In this document: positions 1 to 7,365 of the stretch, piece after piece
Position numbering within the stretch: position 1 is the first letter of the stretch
Layout: each line of letters starts with the position of its first letter
Virus record (IMG/VR): IMGVR_UViG_3300032073_000337
Location: 1-20,690 of that record
Length of the DNA stretch: 20,690 nucleotides
Source of the DNA: a virus
Reading direction: 5' to 3' (one strand)
Notes under the pieces: generated by a model
Databases searched by the model: none
What the model saw: only the letters and a program-made list of their open reading frames with translations
What the model was told of the DNA's origin: nothing
Translations under genes and position numbers: made by a program

Positions 1-1
1 C

Positions 2-319
2 ACACCAGACGAACCAGCCAAGGTATTAGTGCCTGATCCTAACTGGATGGCTGCTGCATTAGAGGGTGACATACTTCCACCTATAGAGACTTACCAGCGT
101 GACAGAGGTGTGCCTGATGGACAGCCTAAAGAGCATCCATACGCTGAACCTATCGGTGCTATGACAGAGGAAGAAGCAATAGAATACTTAGTTCAAAAGG
201 ATATAGATCCGTCAGTATGGCGAGACTATAAAGGTAACAGAACAATCCTAAAGATTGTACCTGTTGAGATGATCCCTTCGGATCGGTCATTTAGAAACGC
301 ATGGAGAATTATGCAATGA
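2..319 (+). CDS. Partial tail-region protein with C-terminal PSDRSFRNAW motif (5' end outside window)
   Basis: The reading frame is open from base 2, so the gene almost certainly begins upstream. A GTG at 29 is possible but has no convincing ribosome site, and the codons before it read on smoothly. The visible 105 residues have a Pro/Asp-rich first half (PDPNWMAAALEGDILPP) and a second half with TEEEAIEYLVQKDIDPSVW, ending in IPSDRSFRNAWRIMQ. Small phage tail-associated or tail-assembly proteins often have this arrangement: a short 'EEEAI' helix, then 'IP.DR.FRNAW', then a helical tail. Here the protein stops just after the motif. Its TGA (317-319) overlaps the ATG of the next gene (316), so the two are probably translationally coupled. 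It sits just ahead of a fibre gene, which suggests a role in tail or fibre assembly; that is inference. The exact function is unknown. Confidence 0.6.
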   Translation, partial: TPDEPAKVLVPDPNWMAAALEGDILPPIETYQRDRGVPDGQPKEHPYAEPIGAMTEEEAIEYLVQKDIDPSVWRDYKGNRTILKIVPVEMIPSDRSFRNAWRIMQ

Positions 320-663
320 CAACTTACATCAATATCAACGGAGATGTTCGTGAGGCATCTTCTCTAACAGTACCTTCTGACAGAACCTTCAGAGGTGCTT
401 GGCAATTCAACGGTGACGCTGTTGAAGTGGATATGTCTAAGGCTAGAGACATTCACAAAGATAATCTTAGGGCAGAACGTGCGCCTAGATTAGAAGCTTT
501 GGACGTTGACTATATGAAAGCGTTAGAAGCTGGCTCTGGTGCAGCAGACATAGCCGCTAAGAAGAAAACGCTGAGAGACATTACAGCAGATGCTAAGATA
601 GCTAACGCATCAACCCCAGACGCTCTAAAGGCATTGGACTTGGCAACTCTACTAGGAGAGTAA
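316..663 (+). CDS. Small tail-associated protein, PSDRTFRGAW motif plus helical C-terminus
   Basis: 115 aa. I prefer the ATG at 316 to the in-frame ATG at 301 because GGAGA at 303-307 lies 8 nt before 316 and because 316 gives the usual ATGA overlap with the previous stop. The protein has a short beta-like N-terminus (MTTYININGDVREA) and the motif PSDRTFRGAWQ at about residues 23-33. A charged helical region follows, containing EVDMSKARDIHKDNLRAER, LDVDYMKALEAG and KKTLRDIT. This order matches a widespread class of phage proteins found next to tail fibre genes and often annotated as tail-assembly or DUF4376-like; I recognise the pattern but not a proven function. The motif also occurs at the end of the preceding protein, suggesting shared ancestry. 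It is followed one base later by the fibre gene. Confidence 0.75.
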   Translation: MTTYININGDVREASSLTVPSDRTFRGAWQFNGDAVEVDMSKARDIHKDNLRAERAPRLEALDVDYMKALEAGSGAADIAAKKKTLRDITADAKIANASTPDALKALDLATLLGE

Positions 664-664
664 T

Positions 665-1819
665 ATGAGTTTAGCAAGAGATTTAGCAGACCTTGGTGCA
701 GTAACTTCTAGGCTCGATACCGTTGGTGCTAGTAGTGGTGCGCTGAGTAACAGGAACCTTGTAATTAATGGGGCTATGCAGGTAGCGCAGAGAGGAACCA
801 CAGCGACAGGTGTTGGAGATACTAATGGTGTTTATCCTACCCTAGATAGATACAGGTTTATTGTAGAAGGTTCTTCAGCAGGGCGTTTTACAATGTCTCA
901 GGAAGCAGATGGGCCAGTTGGTTTTAATAATTCTTTAAAATTAGCTTGTACAACAGCAGATACTTCTATTGGCGCTGCAGAGCGTGTGTTTTTACAAACC
1001 AAAATAGAAGCTCAAGATTGTCAAGCTATTGGTAAAGGTAAAACTGGAGCCAAACCATTTACTGTAAGTTTTTATGTAAAAGCTAATGCTGCAAAAACAT
1101 ATGCACTAGAAATTTTTCAATCTGCTCATAGTAGACAATGCACTAAATTATTTAATGTTACAACAGATTGGACTAGAGTTGAGCTTACTTTTCCAGCCGA
1201 TGTGGATGATGGTTCTAGCCCCATACCTGATACTACGGCAGAAGGATTAGTATTGCAATTTCAACTTCATGCAGGTTCAACTTATACTAGCGGTACATTA
1301 AATAGTTCAGCATTTGCTGACAACGTAAATGCTAATCGTGCTGTTGGAATAGATAGTTTTTATAGCAGTACTTCTAACACCTTTTTTCTAACAGGGTTGC
1401 AACTAGAAGTAGGCGACACCGCCACGGACTTCGAGCATCGAAGCTTTGGGGATGAGTTGCAGAGGTGTCAGAGATACTGTCAGCGACACCCTTCACAGGA
1501 CCAAGCGGACGGTGGTAATTATTCTCTTTTAGGGGCCGCAGGTTGGGCTGCTGGTGCTAGTGATGCAAATGTACCTATGCAGCTTCCAACAACAATGAGA
1601 ATAGAACCCACAGCAACTTTCAGTGGTAACTGGCGGATCGTACACACAAACACTGCTTCTAATGTTTCTAGTGGACCCGTAATACATGACAGTTACTGTA
1701 GTGTAAGTGCAGTATACATGGGAGCTACATGTGCTGCCTCATTAACCACAGGTCAGGGTGTAGCAATCAATGCAAATAATGATACTGATGCACATCTTTT
1801 ATTAGATTCGGAGTTATAA
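665..1819 (+). CDS. Tail fibre / receptor-binding-type protein with jelly-roll-like carbohydrate-binding module
   Basis: 384 aa. The ATG at 665 has AGGAG at 654-658. A short helical N-terminus precedes 'SNRNLVINGAMQVAQRGT' (about residues 28-45) and 'TLDRYRF'. In many marine phages this signature opens a carbohydrate-binding, jelly-roll-like module of tail fibres; here it would span roughly residues 28-250. It ends with the conserved stretch LQLEVGDTATDFEHRSFGDELQRCQRY at about 246-272, after which comes a C-terminal tip of about 110 residues with no recognised fold. The likely role is a trimeric fibre or adhesin that contacts the host surface. Base composition changes sharply inside the gene (about 55% GC over 1391-1510, mid-30s over 900-1140), consistent with module exchange. 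Placing a fibre gene upstream of terL differs from T7, where the fibre gene follows the ejection genes. Structural assignment is fairly firm; receptor specificity cannot be read. Confidence 0.8.
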   Translation: MSLARDLADLGAVTSRLDTVGASSGALSNRNLVINGAMQVAQRGTTATGVGDTNGVYPTLDRYRFIVEGSSAGRFTMSQEADGPVGFNNSLKLACTTADTSIGAAERVFLQTKIEAQDCQAIGKGKTGAKPFTVSFYVKANAAKTYALEIFQSAHSRQCTKLFNVTTDWTRVELTFPADVDDGSSPIPDTTAEGLVLQFQLHAGSTYTSGTLNSSAFADNVNANRAVGIDSFYSSTSNTFFLTGLQLEVGDTATDFEHRSFGDELQRCQRYCQRHPSQDQADGGNYSLLGAAGWAAGASDANVPMQLPTTMRIEPTATFSGNWRIVHTNTASNVSSGPVIHDSYCSVSAVYMGATCAASLTTGQGVAINANNDTDAHLLLDSEL

Positions 1820-1821
1820 TA

Positions 1822-1995
1822 ATGGATATAAAAGAGGCAAAATATTACACGCACAATGGTGAAATATCAGGTATAAAATTAACACTAGTTGATGGTACTG
1901 TTTCTTGTGTGCCAAGACGTATAGGCAACCGTCATTACGATGCTATCCTTGAGTGGGTAAAAGAAGACGGCAACGAGATAGCCGCAGCGGATTAA
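1822..1995 (+). CDS. 57-aa conserved small phage protein (NRHY...GNEIAAAD)
   Basis: Short ORF starting with ATG at 1822, two bases after the fibre stop, with GGAG at 1810-1813. Its TAA (1993-1995) shares its last A with the terL ATG (TAATG), so it lies in a perfect coupled position. The protein begins MDIKEAKYYTHNGEISGIKL, has 'VPRRIGNRHYDAILEWVKEDGNEI' features at residues 31-53 and ends in AAAD. Short phage proteins with an 'NRHY..I..WV..GN.I..AD' pattern are common near tail fibre genes; their function is unknown to me. It directly precedes the large terminase, where many phages carry a small terminase subunit. At 57 aa, without a visible helix-turn-helix, it is shorter than known small terminases, so I do not call it TerS. 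Confidence 0.7.
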   Translation: MDIKEAKYYTHNGEISGIKLTLVDGTVSCVPRRIGNRHYDAILEWVKEDGNEIAAAD

Positions 1996-3530
1996 TGTCA
2001 ACCCTAGAACAAATAAGGATCGCTGCTGAAAGTGATCTTGTAACATTCATAAGGTTAGTAGCACCAGAGCAAGTACTAGGGCAAGCCCATGAAGATGTCT
2101 GTAACTGGTGGATAAGACCTGACTCAAAGACTCATCAGCTATTACTCTTCCCTAGAGACCACGGTAAGTCAAGATTAATAGCGTTTAGAGTAGCTTGGGA
2201 GTTGACAAAGAACCCAACATTGCGTATACTGTACATATCAGCTACAGCTAACCTCGCAGAAAAACAACTAGGTTTTATCAAAGGAATACTGACCTCAGAG
2301 ATATACAGAAGGTATTGGCCTGATCACGTAAACTTTGATGAAGGTAAACGAACACGATGGACTAACTCAGAGATTATGTTAGACCATCCATTAAGAAAGA
2401 AAGAAAATGTTAGAGACCCTTCGATCTTTACTGGTGGACTCACTACTTCGCTTACAGGCTTACATTGTGACATTGCTGTCCTCGATGACTGCGTGGTGTA
2501 TGAAAATGCTTACACAGGCGAAGGAAGGAATAAAGTTAAAAGTCAATACTCTCTTCTCTCGTCTATTGAAGGTGCTGAGGCTAAAGAGTGGGTAGTAGGA
2601 ACTAGGTATCATCCTTCTGATCTGTACAACGATCTACTACAGATGACAGAAGATCAGTACAATCCAAAAGGTGATAAGATAGGTGAGGATAATATCTACG
2701 AGATATTTGAAAAACCTGTAGAAGAAAGAGGTGATGGCACAGGTGAGTTCCTTTGGCCTAGAACCCAACGCAAAGACGGTAAGTGGTTTGGGTTTGACAT
2801 GAAGATACTGGCTAAGAAACGTGGTCAGTACCTAGACAAAGGACAGTTCAGAGCACAGTACTACAACGATCCTACTGACCCTGACAACGTACCTGTCTCA
2901 CCAGATAAGTTTCAGTACTACGAAAGAAAACACGTAAGAGAGGACAACGGCTACCTGTTCTACAAAGATAGTAGACTAAACGTCTTTGCTGCTGTTGACT
3001 TCGCTTTTAGTTTAAACAAACGTGCTGACTATACAGCAATAGTTGTAATAGGTATTGATGCAGAAAACAACGTCTACATCTTGGACATCGACAGATTCAG
3101 GACTGACAGAATATCTGATTACTTTGAGCACATACTCCATATGTCAAACAAGTGGTCATTTAGAAAGCTCAGAGCAGAAACAACAGTCGCACAAATGGCA
3201 ATCGTCAAGCAACTCAAAGAACTTATCAAGCAACATGGACTAGCTATTAGTATTGATGAGTACAGACCTAATAAGAACCAAGGCAACAAACAAGAGCGTA
3301 TAGCTTCGATACTTGAGCCACGCTATGACAACATGGGTATATGGCACTACAGAGGTGGTAATATTCAAATACTAGAAGAAGAGTTGTCATCACGTAACCC
3401 TGCTCACGATGATGTTATAGACGCACTAGCTTCAGTCATAGACATGGCTGTCAAACCAGCTAGAGTAATACGTAGGAGTAGAGATAACGTGGTACAGTTT
3501 AACTCAAGATTCGGTGGAGTGTCCTTCTAA
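1995..3530 (+). CDS. terL: Terminase large subunit (packaging ATPase/nuclease)
   Basis: 511 aa from the ATG at 1995; a longer in-frame ATG at 1953 would overlap the preceding 57-aa gene. This is the DNA-packaging motor, which docks on the portal, hydrolyses ATP and cuts the concatemer. The ATPase half shows a Walker A-like PRDHGKSR at residues 53-60, 'ISATANLAEKQL' at 81-92, Walker B CDIAVLDD at 158-165 and the coupling motif VGTRYHP at 201-207. The C-terminal RNase H-like nuclease half shows acidic candidates at D335 (AAVDFAF), D345, E395 (RAETT) and D472/D473 (NPAHDDVIDA). Length and order of motifs fit T7 gp19-like terminases. The stop overlaps the portal start as TAATG. All expected motifs are present and no break is seen. 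Confidence 0.93.
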   Translation: MSTLEQIRIAAESDLVTFIRLVAPEQVLGQAHEDVCNWWIRPDSKTHQLLLFPRDHGKSRLIAFRVAWELTKNPTLRILYISATANLAEKQLGFIKGILTSEIYRRYWPDHVNFDEGKRTRWTNSEIMLDHPLRKKENVRDPSIFTGGLTTSLTGLHCDIAVLDDCVVYENAYTGEGRNKVKSQYSLLSSIEGAEAKEWVVGTRYHPSDLYNDLLQMTEDQYNPKGDKIGEDNIYEIFEKPVEERGDGTGEFLWPRTQRKDGKWFGFDMKILAKKRGQYLDKGQFRAQYYNDPTDPDNVPVSPDKFQYYERKHVREDNGYLFYKDSRLNVFAAVDFAFSLNKRADYTAIVVIGIDAENNVYILDIDRFRTDRISDYFEHILHMSNKWSFRKLRAETTVAQMAIVKQLKELIKQHGLAISIDEYRPNKNQGNKQERIASILEPRYDNMGIWHYRGGNIQILEEELSSRNPAHDDVIDALASVIDMAVKPARVIRRSRDNVVQFNSRFGGVSF

Positions 3531-5275
3531 TGGCTGGAACAACTATTGACCTTCAGACTATGATTGATCCTCACGGTCTAGCAACAGACATTGCTGATCG
3601 TTGGGTTAATTGGAATCAAGCAAGACAAACAAAAGTTGAAGAGTGGAAAGAGTTACGTAATTATATTTACGCAACAGACACACGTAATACAACCAACAAC
3701 AAGTTACCTTGGACTAACAGTACAACTACTCCAAAGTTAACACAAATAGCTGACAACCTACACGCTAACTATTTTGCTGCTCTGTTTCCTCAGAAACGTT
3801 GGTTTAGGTTTGAAGCTCAAGACAACGATGCTAACACAAAATCTAAACGAGATGTTATTCAGGCGTATATGGAAAACAAGTTACGTCAGTCAGACTTTGC
3901 TAACACAACAAGCAGACTAATCAACGACTACATTCAGTACGGCAACTGCTTTGCTACAGTAGAGTTCGAAAGAGACTACACAACATATGATGATGGTGAG
4001 ACTGTAGTAAACTACATAGGACCAAAGCTTGTACGTATTAGTCCTTTCGATATTTGTTTTAATCCTTTAGCCTCTAGCTTTGCTGACAGCCCTAAGATTG
4101 TAAGAACAGTTTTAACTACAGGTGAGTTAGCTAGAAAGATTGATGAGTCAACAGAAAACGAATACCTTCAAGGTATCTTTGATAAAATGATGGCTAACAG
4201 GGCTGCTGTCAGTGGTAATGATGTTGACATAGATAAGTCTGCAGGTTTTACAGCAGATGGTTTTACAAACCTAAACGAATACTATGAGTCAAACTTTGTA
4301 GAGCTACTAACATTCTACGGTGACATCTATGATGATTCAGAAAAAAAGTTTCACAAGAACAGAGTTATAACTATTGTAGACAGAGCCTACGTAATCTACA
4401 ATGAACAGAACCCAAGCTGGTTAGGTAAGGCTTCTATATTCCATGCAGGTTGGAGAGAACGTCCAGACAATCTATACGCAATGGGGCCACTTGACAATCT
4501 TGTTGGTATGCAGTATAGAATAGATCACCTAGAAAACCTCAAGGCTGATGTCTTTGATCAGATAGCTTACCCAATCATTAAGATAAGAGGTGACGTAGAA
4601 GACTTTGACTTCGAACCTGCAGCGAGAATATATATGGGTGAGGAAGGTGATGTAGGTTACCTAGCCCCTGATACAACAGCACTCAATGCTGACTTCCAAA
4701 TACAGAACTTAGAAAACAAAATGGAGATGTTGGCTGGTGCTCCAAGAGAAGCTATGGGTATCCGTAGTGCAGGTGAGAAGACAGCCTTTGAAGTACAGCA
4801 GTTGATGACTGCAGCAGGACGTATCTTTCAACATAAGACTGCACACTTCGAAAGAGTATTCCTAGAGCCTATTCTAAACGGTATGCTTGAAGCAGCAAGA
4901 CGTAACATGGATGCTGCTGATACAATAAGAGTTCTTAACGAAGACACTGGACTATTCTTCTTTGAAGAGATAACTAAAGAAGACATCAAAGGTAACGGTA
5001 GGATAGTTCCTGTAGGTGCTAGACACTTCTCTGAAAGAGCACAAAGAGTTCAATCTTTAACTCAACTTTACCAACTAAAACTAGCTGACCCAACTATAGC
5101 AGCACATATGTCAGGTAAAGAGTTTGCTAGAATACTGTCAGAGGAGCTAGGAGAACCTGCTGTATTTGGAGAGAACATTACTGTAGTAGAACAAATGCAA
5201 ACACAGAAAATAGCTACAGAAGCTCAGGTAAGATTTGAAGAAGAGCAAGAAATAGCAATAGAAGAAGGGTTATAA
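3530..5275 (+). CDS. Portal (head-tail connector) protein
   Basis: 581 aa, T7 gp8-like in size and position. Twelve copies would form the ring at one capsid vertex through which DNA passes; the ring also anchors scaffold, terminase and tail tube. Podovirus portal features include an N-terminal 'RWVNWNQARQTKVEEWKELRNYIYA' region, the 'NLHANYFAALFPQKRWFRFEA' stretch near residues 75-97, and 'YIQYGNCFATVEF'. 'PREAMGIRSAGEKTAFEVQQL' follows in the stem/crown part, near residues 404-424. The C-terminus is Glu/Gln-rich and probably helical. The start at 3530 is fixed by TAATG overlap with terL; GGTGGAG about 15 nt upstream may assist. The portal directly follows terL and precedes scaffold and capsid, in keeping with the assignment. 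Confidence 0.9.
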   Translation: MAGTTIDLQTMIDPHGLATDIADRWVNWNQARQTKVEEWKELRNYIYATDTRNTTNNKLPWTNSTTTPKLTQIADNLHANYFAALFPQKRWFRFEAQDNDANTKSKRDVIQAYMENKLRQSDFANTTSRLINDYIQYGNCFATVEFERDYTTYDDGETVVNYIGPKLVRISPFDICFNPLASSFADSPKIVRTVLTTGELARKIDESTENEYLQGIFDKMMANRAAVSGNDVDIDKSAGFTADGFTNLNEYYESNFVELLTFYGDIYDDSEKKFHKNRVITIVDRAYVIYNEQNPSWLGKASIFHAGWRERPDNLYAMGPLDNLVGMQYRIDHLENLKADVFDQIAYPIIKIRGDVEDFDFEPAARIYMGEEGDVGYLAPDTTALNADFQIQNLENKMEMLAGAPREAMGIRSAGEKTAFEVQQLMTAAGRIFQHKTAHFERVFLEPILNGMLEAARRNMDAADTIRVLNEDTGLFFFEEITKEDIKGNGRIVPVGARHFSERAQRVQSLTQLYQLKLADPTIAAHMSGKEFARILSEELGEPAVFGENITVVEQMQTQKIATEAQVRFEEEQEIAIEEGL

Positions 5276-5276
5276 T

Positions 5277-5366
5277 ATGCCGTATAAAAAAGGTAAAGTA
5301 AAAGAATACAAGAATACAACCAAGAAGAAAAAAGACAAGAAGAAAAAGATGAAGATGAAAAAATAA
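5277..5366 (+). CDS. 29-aa lysine-rich mini-protein
   Basis: The ATG at 5277 lies one base after the portal stop (TAATATG). The TAA at 5364-5366 overlaps the next ATG at 5366 (TAATG). The peptide starts MPYKKGKVKEYKNTTKKKK, and 16 of its 29 residues are lysine. The purine-rich upstream AAGGG at 5266-5270 can serve as ribosome site. I have seen similar short lysine-rich ORFs starting MPY.KG between portal and scaffold genes in marine phages, but know of no function. A peptide this basic could bind DNA or RNA in the head. Alternatively, translating the lysine-coding A-rich run could slow ribosomes and set the level of downstream genes. Both are inference. It might also be non-coding spacer, though overlapping signals at both ends argue against that. 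Confidence 0.6.
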   Translation: MPYKKGKVKEYKNTTKKKKDKKKKMKMKK

Positions 5367-5617
5367 TGAAAGCTGCTTGGTTTAAAGAATGCAAGACAAA
5401 CGAGGAAAAGTTTGCTGTAAGGCAAGCTGTAGTTTCTAACAGAGAAAGCCTTGACCGTCTTCAACAAGTCCTAGAGCCTATGCTCAAGGAAACCTCACCT
5501 TCAGCAGACTATGATAGTCCTTCTTGGGCTTATAAGCAAGCTGATAGGAATGGTTACAACAGAGCACTAACCCAAGTGCTAGAACTTATTAACCTAGATA
5601 AGGATAAGGAGAACTAA
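5366..5617 (+). CDS. Hypothetical protein between portal and scaffold (SPSWAYKQADRNGYNRAL)
   Basis: 83 aa. The start ATG at 5366 shares an A with the stop of the lysine-rich mini-gene. No Shine-Dalgarno sequence precedes it, only an A-rich run, so expression probably depends on coupling. The protein looks helical, with 'KTNEEKFAVRQAVVSNRESLDRLQQVLEPML' at about 10-40 and 'YDSPSWAYKQADRNGYNRALTQVL' at about 49-72, and has a charged C-terminus. The second motif recurs in phage hypothetical proteins coded between portal and capsid genes, but the function is unknown to me. Position suggests an accessory factor in head assembly. No membrane segment or catalytic motif is visible. Confidence 0.7.
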   Translation: MKAAWFKECKTNEEKFAVRQAVVSNRESLDRLQQVLEPMLKETSPSADYDSPSWAYKQADRNGYNRALTQVLELINLDKDKEN

Positions 5618-5618
5618 A

Positions 5619-6383
5619 ATGGTATTTACTGATGCGCCAGCAACCGAACAAAGCAATCAGAATACAGATACTACTGCACTAGAATCTCAACAACAAGATT
5701 CTTACCTGCAGAAGATCGTAGAGGCAAAGGGAGATAACTGGAAAGACCCTGAAGTGTTAGCCAAAGGCAAATTAGAAGCTGATGGTTACATTAAAAATCT
5801 TGAAGACCAACTCACTCAAATGAGGGAAGACTTAAAGAAACAGGAATATAAATCCGAAGTTCTCGAACAACTCCAAAGCAAGGCCGCTGAAAATACTGCA
5901 GCGAGTAATGGAGTGCCTAATAACAGTAACACTGAAACCCAGAATACCTCTGGTACTTTCAGTGAGGAAGACCTGAAGAGCCTTGTAGAAAAGACACTTG
6001 GTCAGCGAGAGTTGGAAGCTAAAGTTCAAGGCAACCTACAACTTGTTGACAAAGAGCTAGAGGGAAGCTTTGGCACTGAAGCCAAGGCTCAAATTGAAAA
6101 GAAAGCAACAGAGCTTGGTATGTCAGTAGATCGTTTACGAGATATTGCTGCTGAGTCACCTAACGCATTTTTTGCTCTTATAGGGGAGAACAAACGTCCA
6201 GCTAATCCTATGGTTAGTGGGTCAGTTCGAACTGAGGGTGTCGCTATGCAACCCTCTACGGAAAGAAATTTTGAGTACTATCAAAGCTTACGTAGAGAAA
6301 ATCGTAACTTGTACTATTCCGCTAAGACGCAACAACAAATGTTTGAAGACAAAGCTCGGCTTGGCGATAAGTTTGGTGCATAA
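5619..6383 (+). CDS. Capsid scaffolding protein
   Basis: 254 aa. The ATG at 5619 has a strong AAGGAG at 5606-5611. The protein is highly charged, Gln/Glu/Lys-rich and largely helical: a disordered N-terminus (1-30), a coiled-coil-like stretch at about 57-90 (LEDQLTQMREDLKKQ) and a Ser/Asn/Thr-rich linker at 91-113. A second helical part lies at 114-190, and a basic C-terminal tail (about 217-254, NFEYYQSLRRENRNLYYS) resembles the capsid-binding helix of T7 gp9-like scaffolds. It lies immediately upstream of the major capsid gene, the standard place. It would direct procapsid assembly and leave before or during packaging. Identification rests on composition, architecture and position rather than a catalytic motif. 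Confidence 0.85.
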   Translation: MVFTDAPATEQSNQNTDTTALESQQQDSYLQKIVEAKGDNWKDPEVLAKGKLEADGYIKNLEDQLTQMREDLKKQEYKSEVLEQLQSKAAENTAASNGVPNNSNTETQNTSGTFSEEDLKSLVEKTLGQRELEAKVQGNLQLVDKELEGSFGTEAKAQIEKKATELGMSVDRLRDIAAESPNAFFALIGENKRPANPMVSGSVRTEGVAMQPSTERNFEYYQSLRRENRNLYYSAKTQQQMFEDKARLGDKFGA

Positions 6384-6399
6384 TTAAAGGAACTTAGAC

Positions 6400-7365
6400 A
6401 TGGCAATGACCACATCTAATACCTCGTTCCTGCAACGTGCTCAGGTCTATTCATCAGAATTAAAGGACATTCTGCGTGAAGAGATGATGGCACAACGATA
6501 TGTGCGTATGCTTGATGGTTTTCCTGATGGAAACACTTTCAACATCCCATCTATCGGTCAGGCACAGGTAGACAACTACACTGAGGACAGTGCCGTTACT
6601 TACCGTCCATTAGACACAGGTAACTTCACATTCACAGTGGATAAGTATCTTTCATCAGCTACTTATATGACTAAGAAAGCAGAGCAAGACGTATTCTATT
6701 CAACAGAATTAATGTCACGCTTTGTACCTGAACAAGAACGTGCAATCATGGAGCACTTCGAGACAACAACTCTCGCTGCCCCTGAATCTGGCGTATCAGC
6801 TAACTCAACAGAAGCAATCAATGGCGTATCAATGCGTGTTGGTTCTACTCAGACTGGTGAACTCATGGGTCTGAAAGAGTTTGCTTATGCACGTTACGCT
6901 CTGAAAAAACAGAACGTTCCAGACAGCAACTTGGTAGCCATCGTTGATCCGTCTGTTGAGTATACACTTAACACACTGAGCAACATCGTAAACGTGTCAA
7001 ACAACCCACGTTTCGAAGGACTAGTTCGTGACGGTATAGCAACTGGTATGCGTTTCATTGCAAACGTATATGGGTTTGACGTATACTGCTCAAACTTCCT
7101 ACCAACAGCAACCGACAACGCACTTCCAGATTTAGCTGCTGCTAACCAAGATTACTCATCAGACAATGGTGTTGTAAACTTGTTCTTCTCAGCAGACCAG
7201 TCTGTAAATCCATTTATCGGTGCGTTCAGACAGCAACCTCAGGTTGACTACGACTACAACAAAGACTTCCAAAGACACGAGTTTGTAACAACTGCTCGTT
7301 ACGGTGTCAAGTTGTATCGTCCTGAAAACATGGTTCGTATTGTTACGAAACCAACAGTAGCGTAA
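6400..7365 (+). CDS. Major capsid protein
   Basis: 321 aa, HK97-fold type expected, T7 gp10-like in position and size. The ATG at 6400 has AAAGGAA at 6386-6392; a second ATG at 6406 is possible but less well spaced. N-terminal features are 'FLQRAQVYSSELKDILREEM' and 'GFPDGNTFNIPSIGQAQVDNY', followed by a long region with 'VDKYLSSATYMTKKAEQD' and 'VPEQERAIMEHFETT'. The C-terminal part has 'YGFDVYCSNFLP' and ends 'RYGVKLYRPENMVRIVTK'. These features and the gene order are those of podoviral capsid proteins. Fifteen of its 17 arginine codons are CGN, unlike the AGA-rich ejection genes, as expected for the most highly made protein. The stop codon is embedded in the very strong ribosome site of the next gene. 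Confidence 0.9.
   Translation: MAMTTSNTSFLQRAQVYSSELKDILREEMMAQRYVRMLDGFPDGNTFNIPSIGQAQVDNYTEDSAVTYRPLDTGNFTFTVDKYLSSATYMTKKAEQDVFYSTELMSRFVPEQERAIMEHFETTTLAAPESGVSANSTEAINGVSMRVGSTQTGELMGLKEFAYARYALKKQNVPDSNLVAIVDPSVEYTLNTLSNIVNVSNNPRFEGLVRDGIATGMRFIANVYGFDVYCSNFLPTATDNALPDLAAANQDYSSDNGVVNLFFSADQSVNPFIGAFRQQPQVDYDYNKDFQRHEFVTTARYGVKLYRPENMVRIVTKPTVA

Noticed and set aside
271-286. Inverted repeat GATCC-CTTC-GGATC
   Set aside because: A five-pair arm inside the codons of the PSDR motif, too short and too coding to call a terminator or operator.
1822-1995. Calling the 57-aa gene a small terminase subunit because it precedes terL
   Set aside because: It is much shorter than known small terminases and shows no helix-turn-helix or oligomerisation helix; the sequence pattern fits a different small phage protein class.
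3055-3243. 62-aa + strand ORF in another frame inside terL
   Set aside because: It lies over the terminase nuclease domain. The Ser/Thr/Gln-rich translation is typical of a frame shadow.
3464-3490. TAATACG stretch resembling the first bases of a T7-type promoter
   Set aside because: Only the first few bases match; the rest of the T7 consensus is absent and the site lies in terL codons. With no recurrence elsewhere I cannot support a promoter.
5270-5467. Minus-strand ORF rich in Phe/Leu, resembling a small membrane protein
   Set aside because: It is the reverse complement of the lysine-rich A-rich stretch and the start of the 83-aa gene. Poly-Lys codons read backwards give Phe/Leu; there is no ribosome site, and all neighbours are on the + strand.
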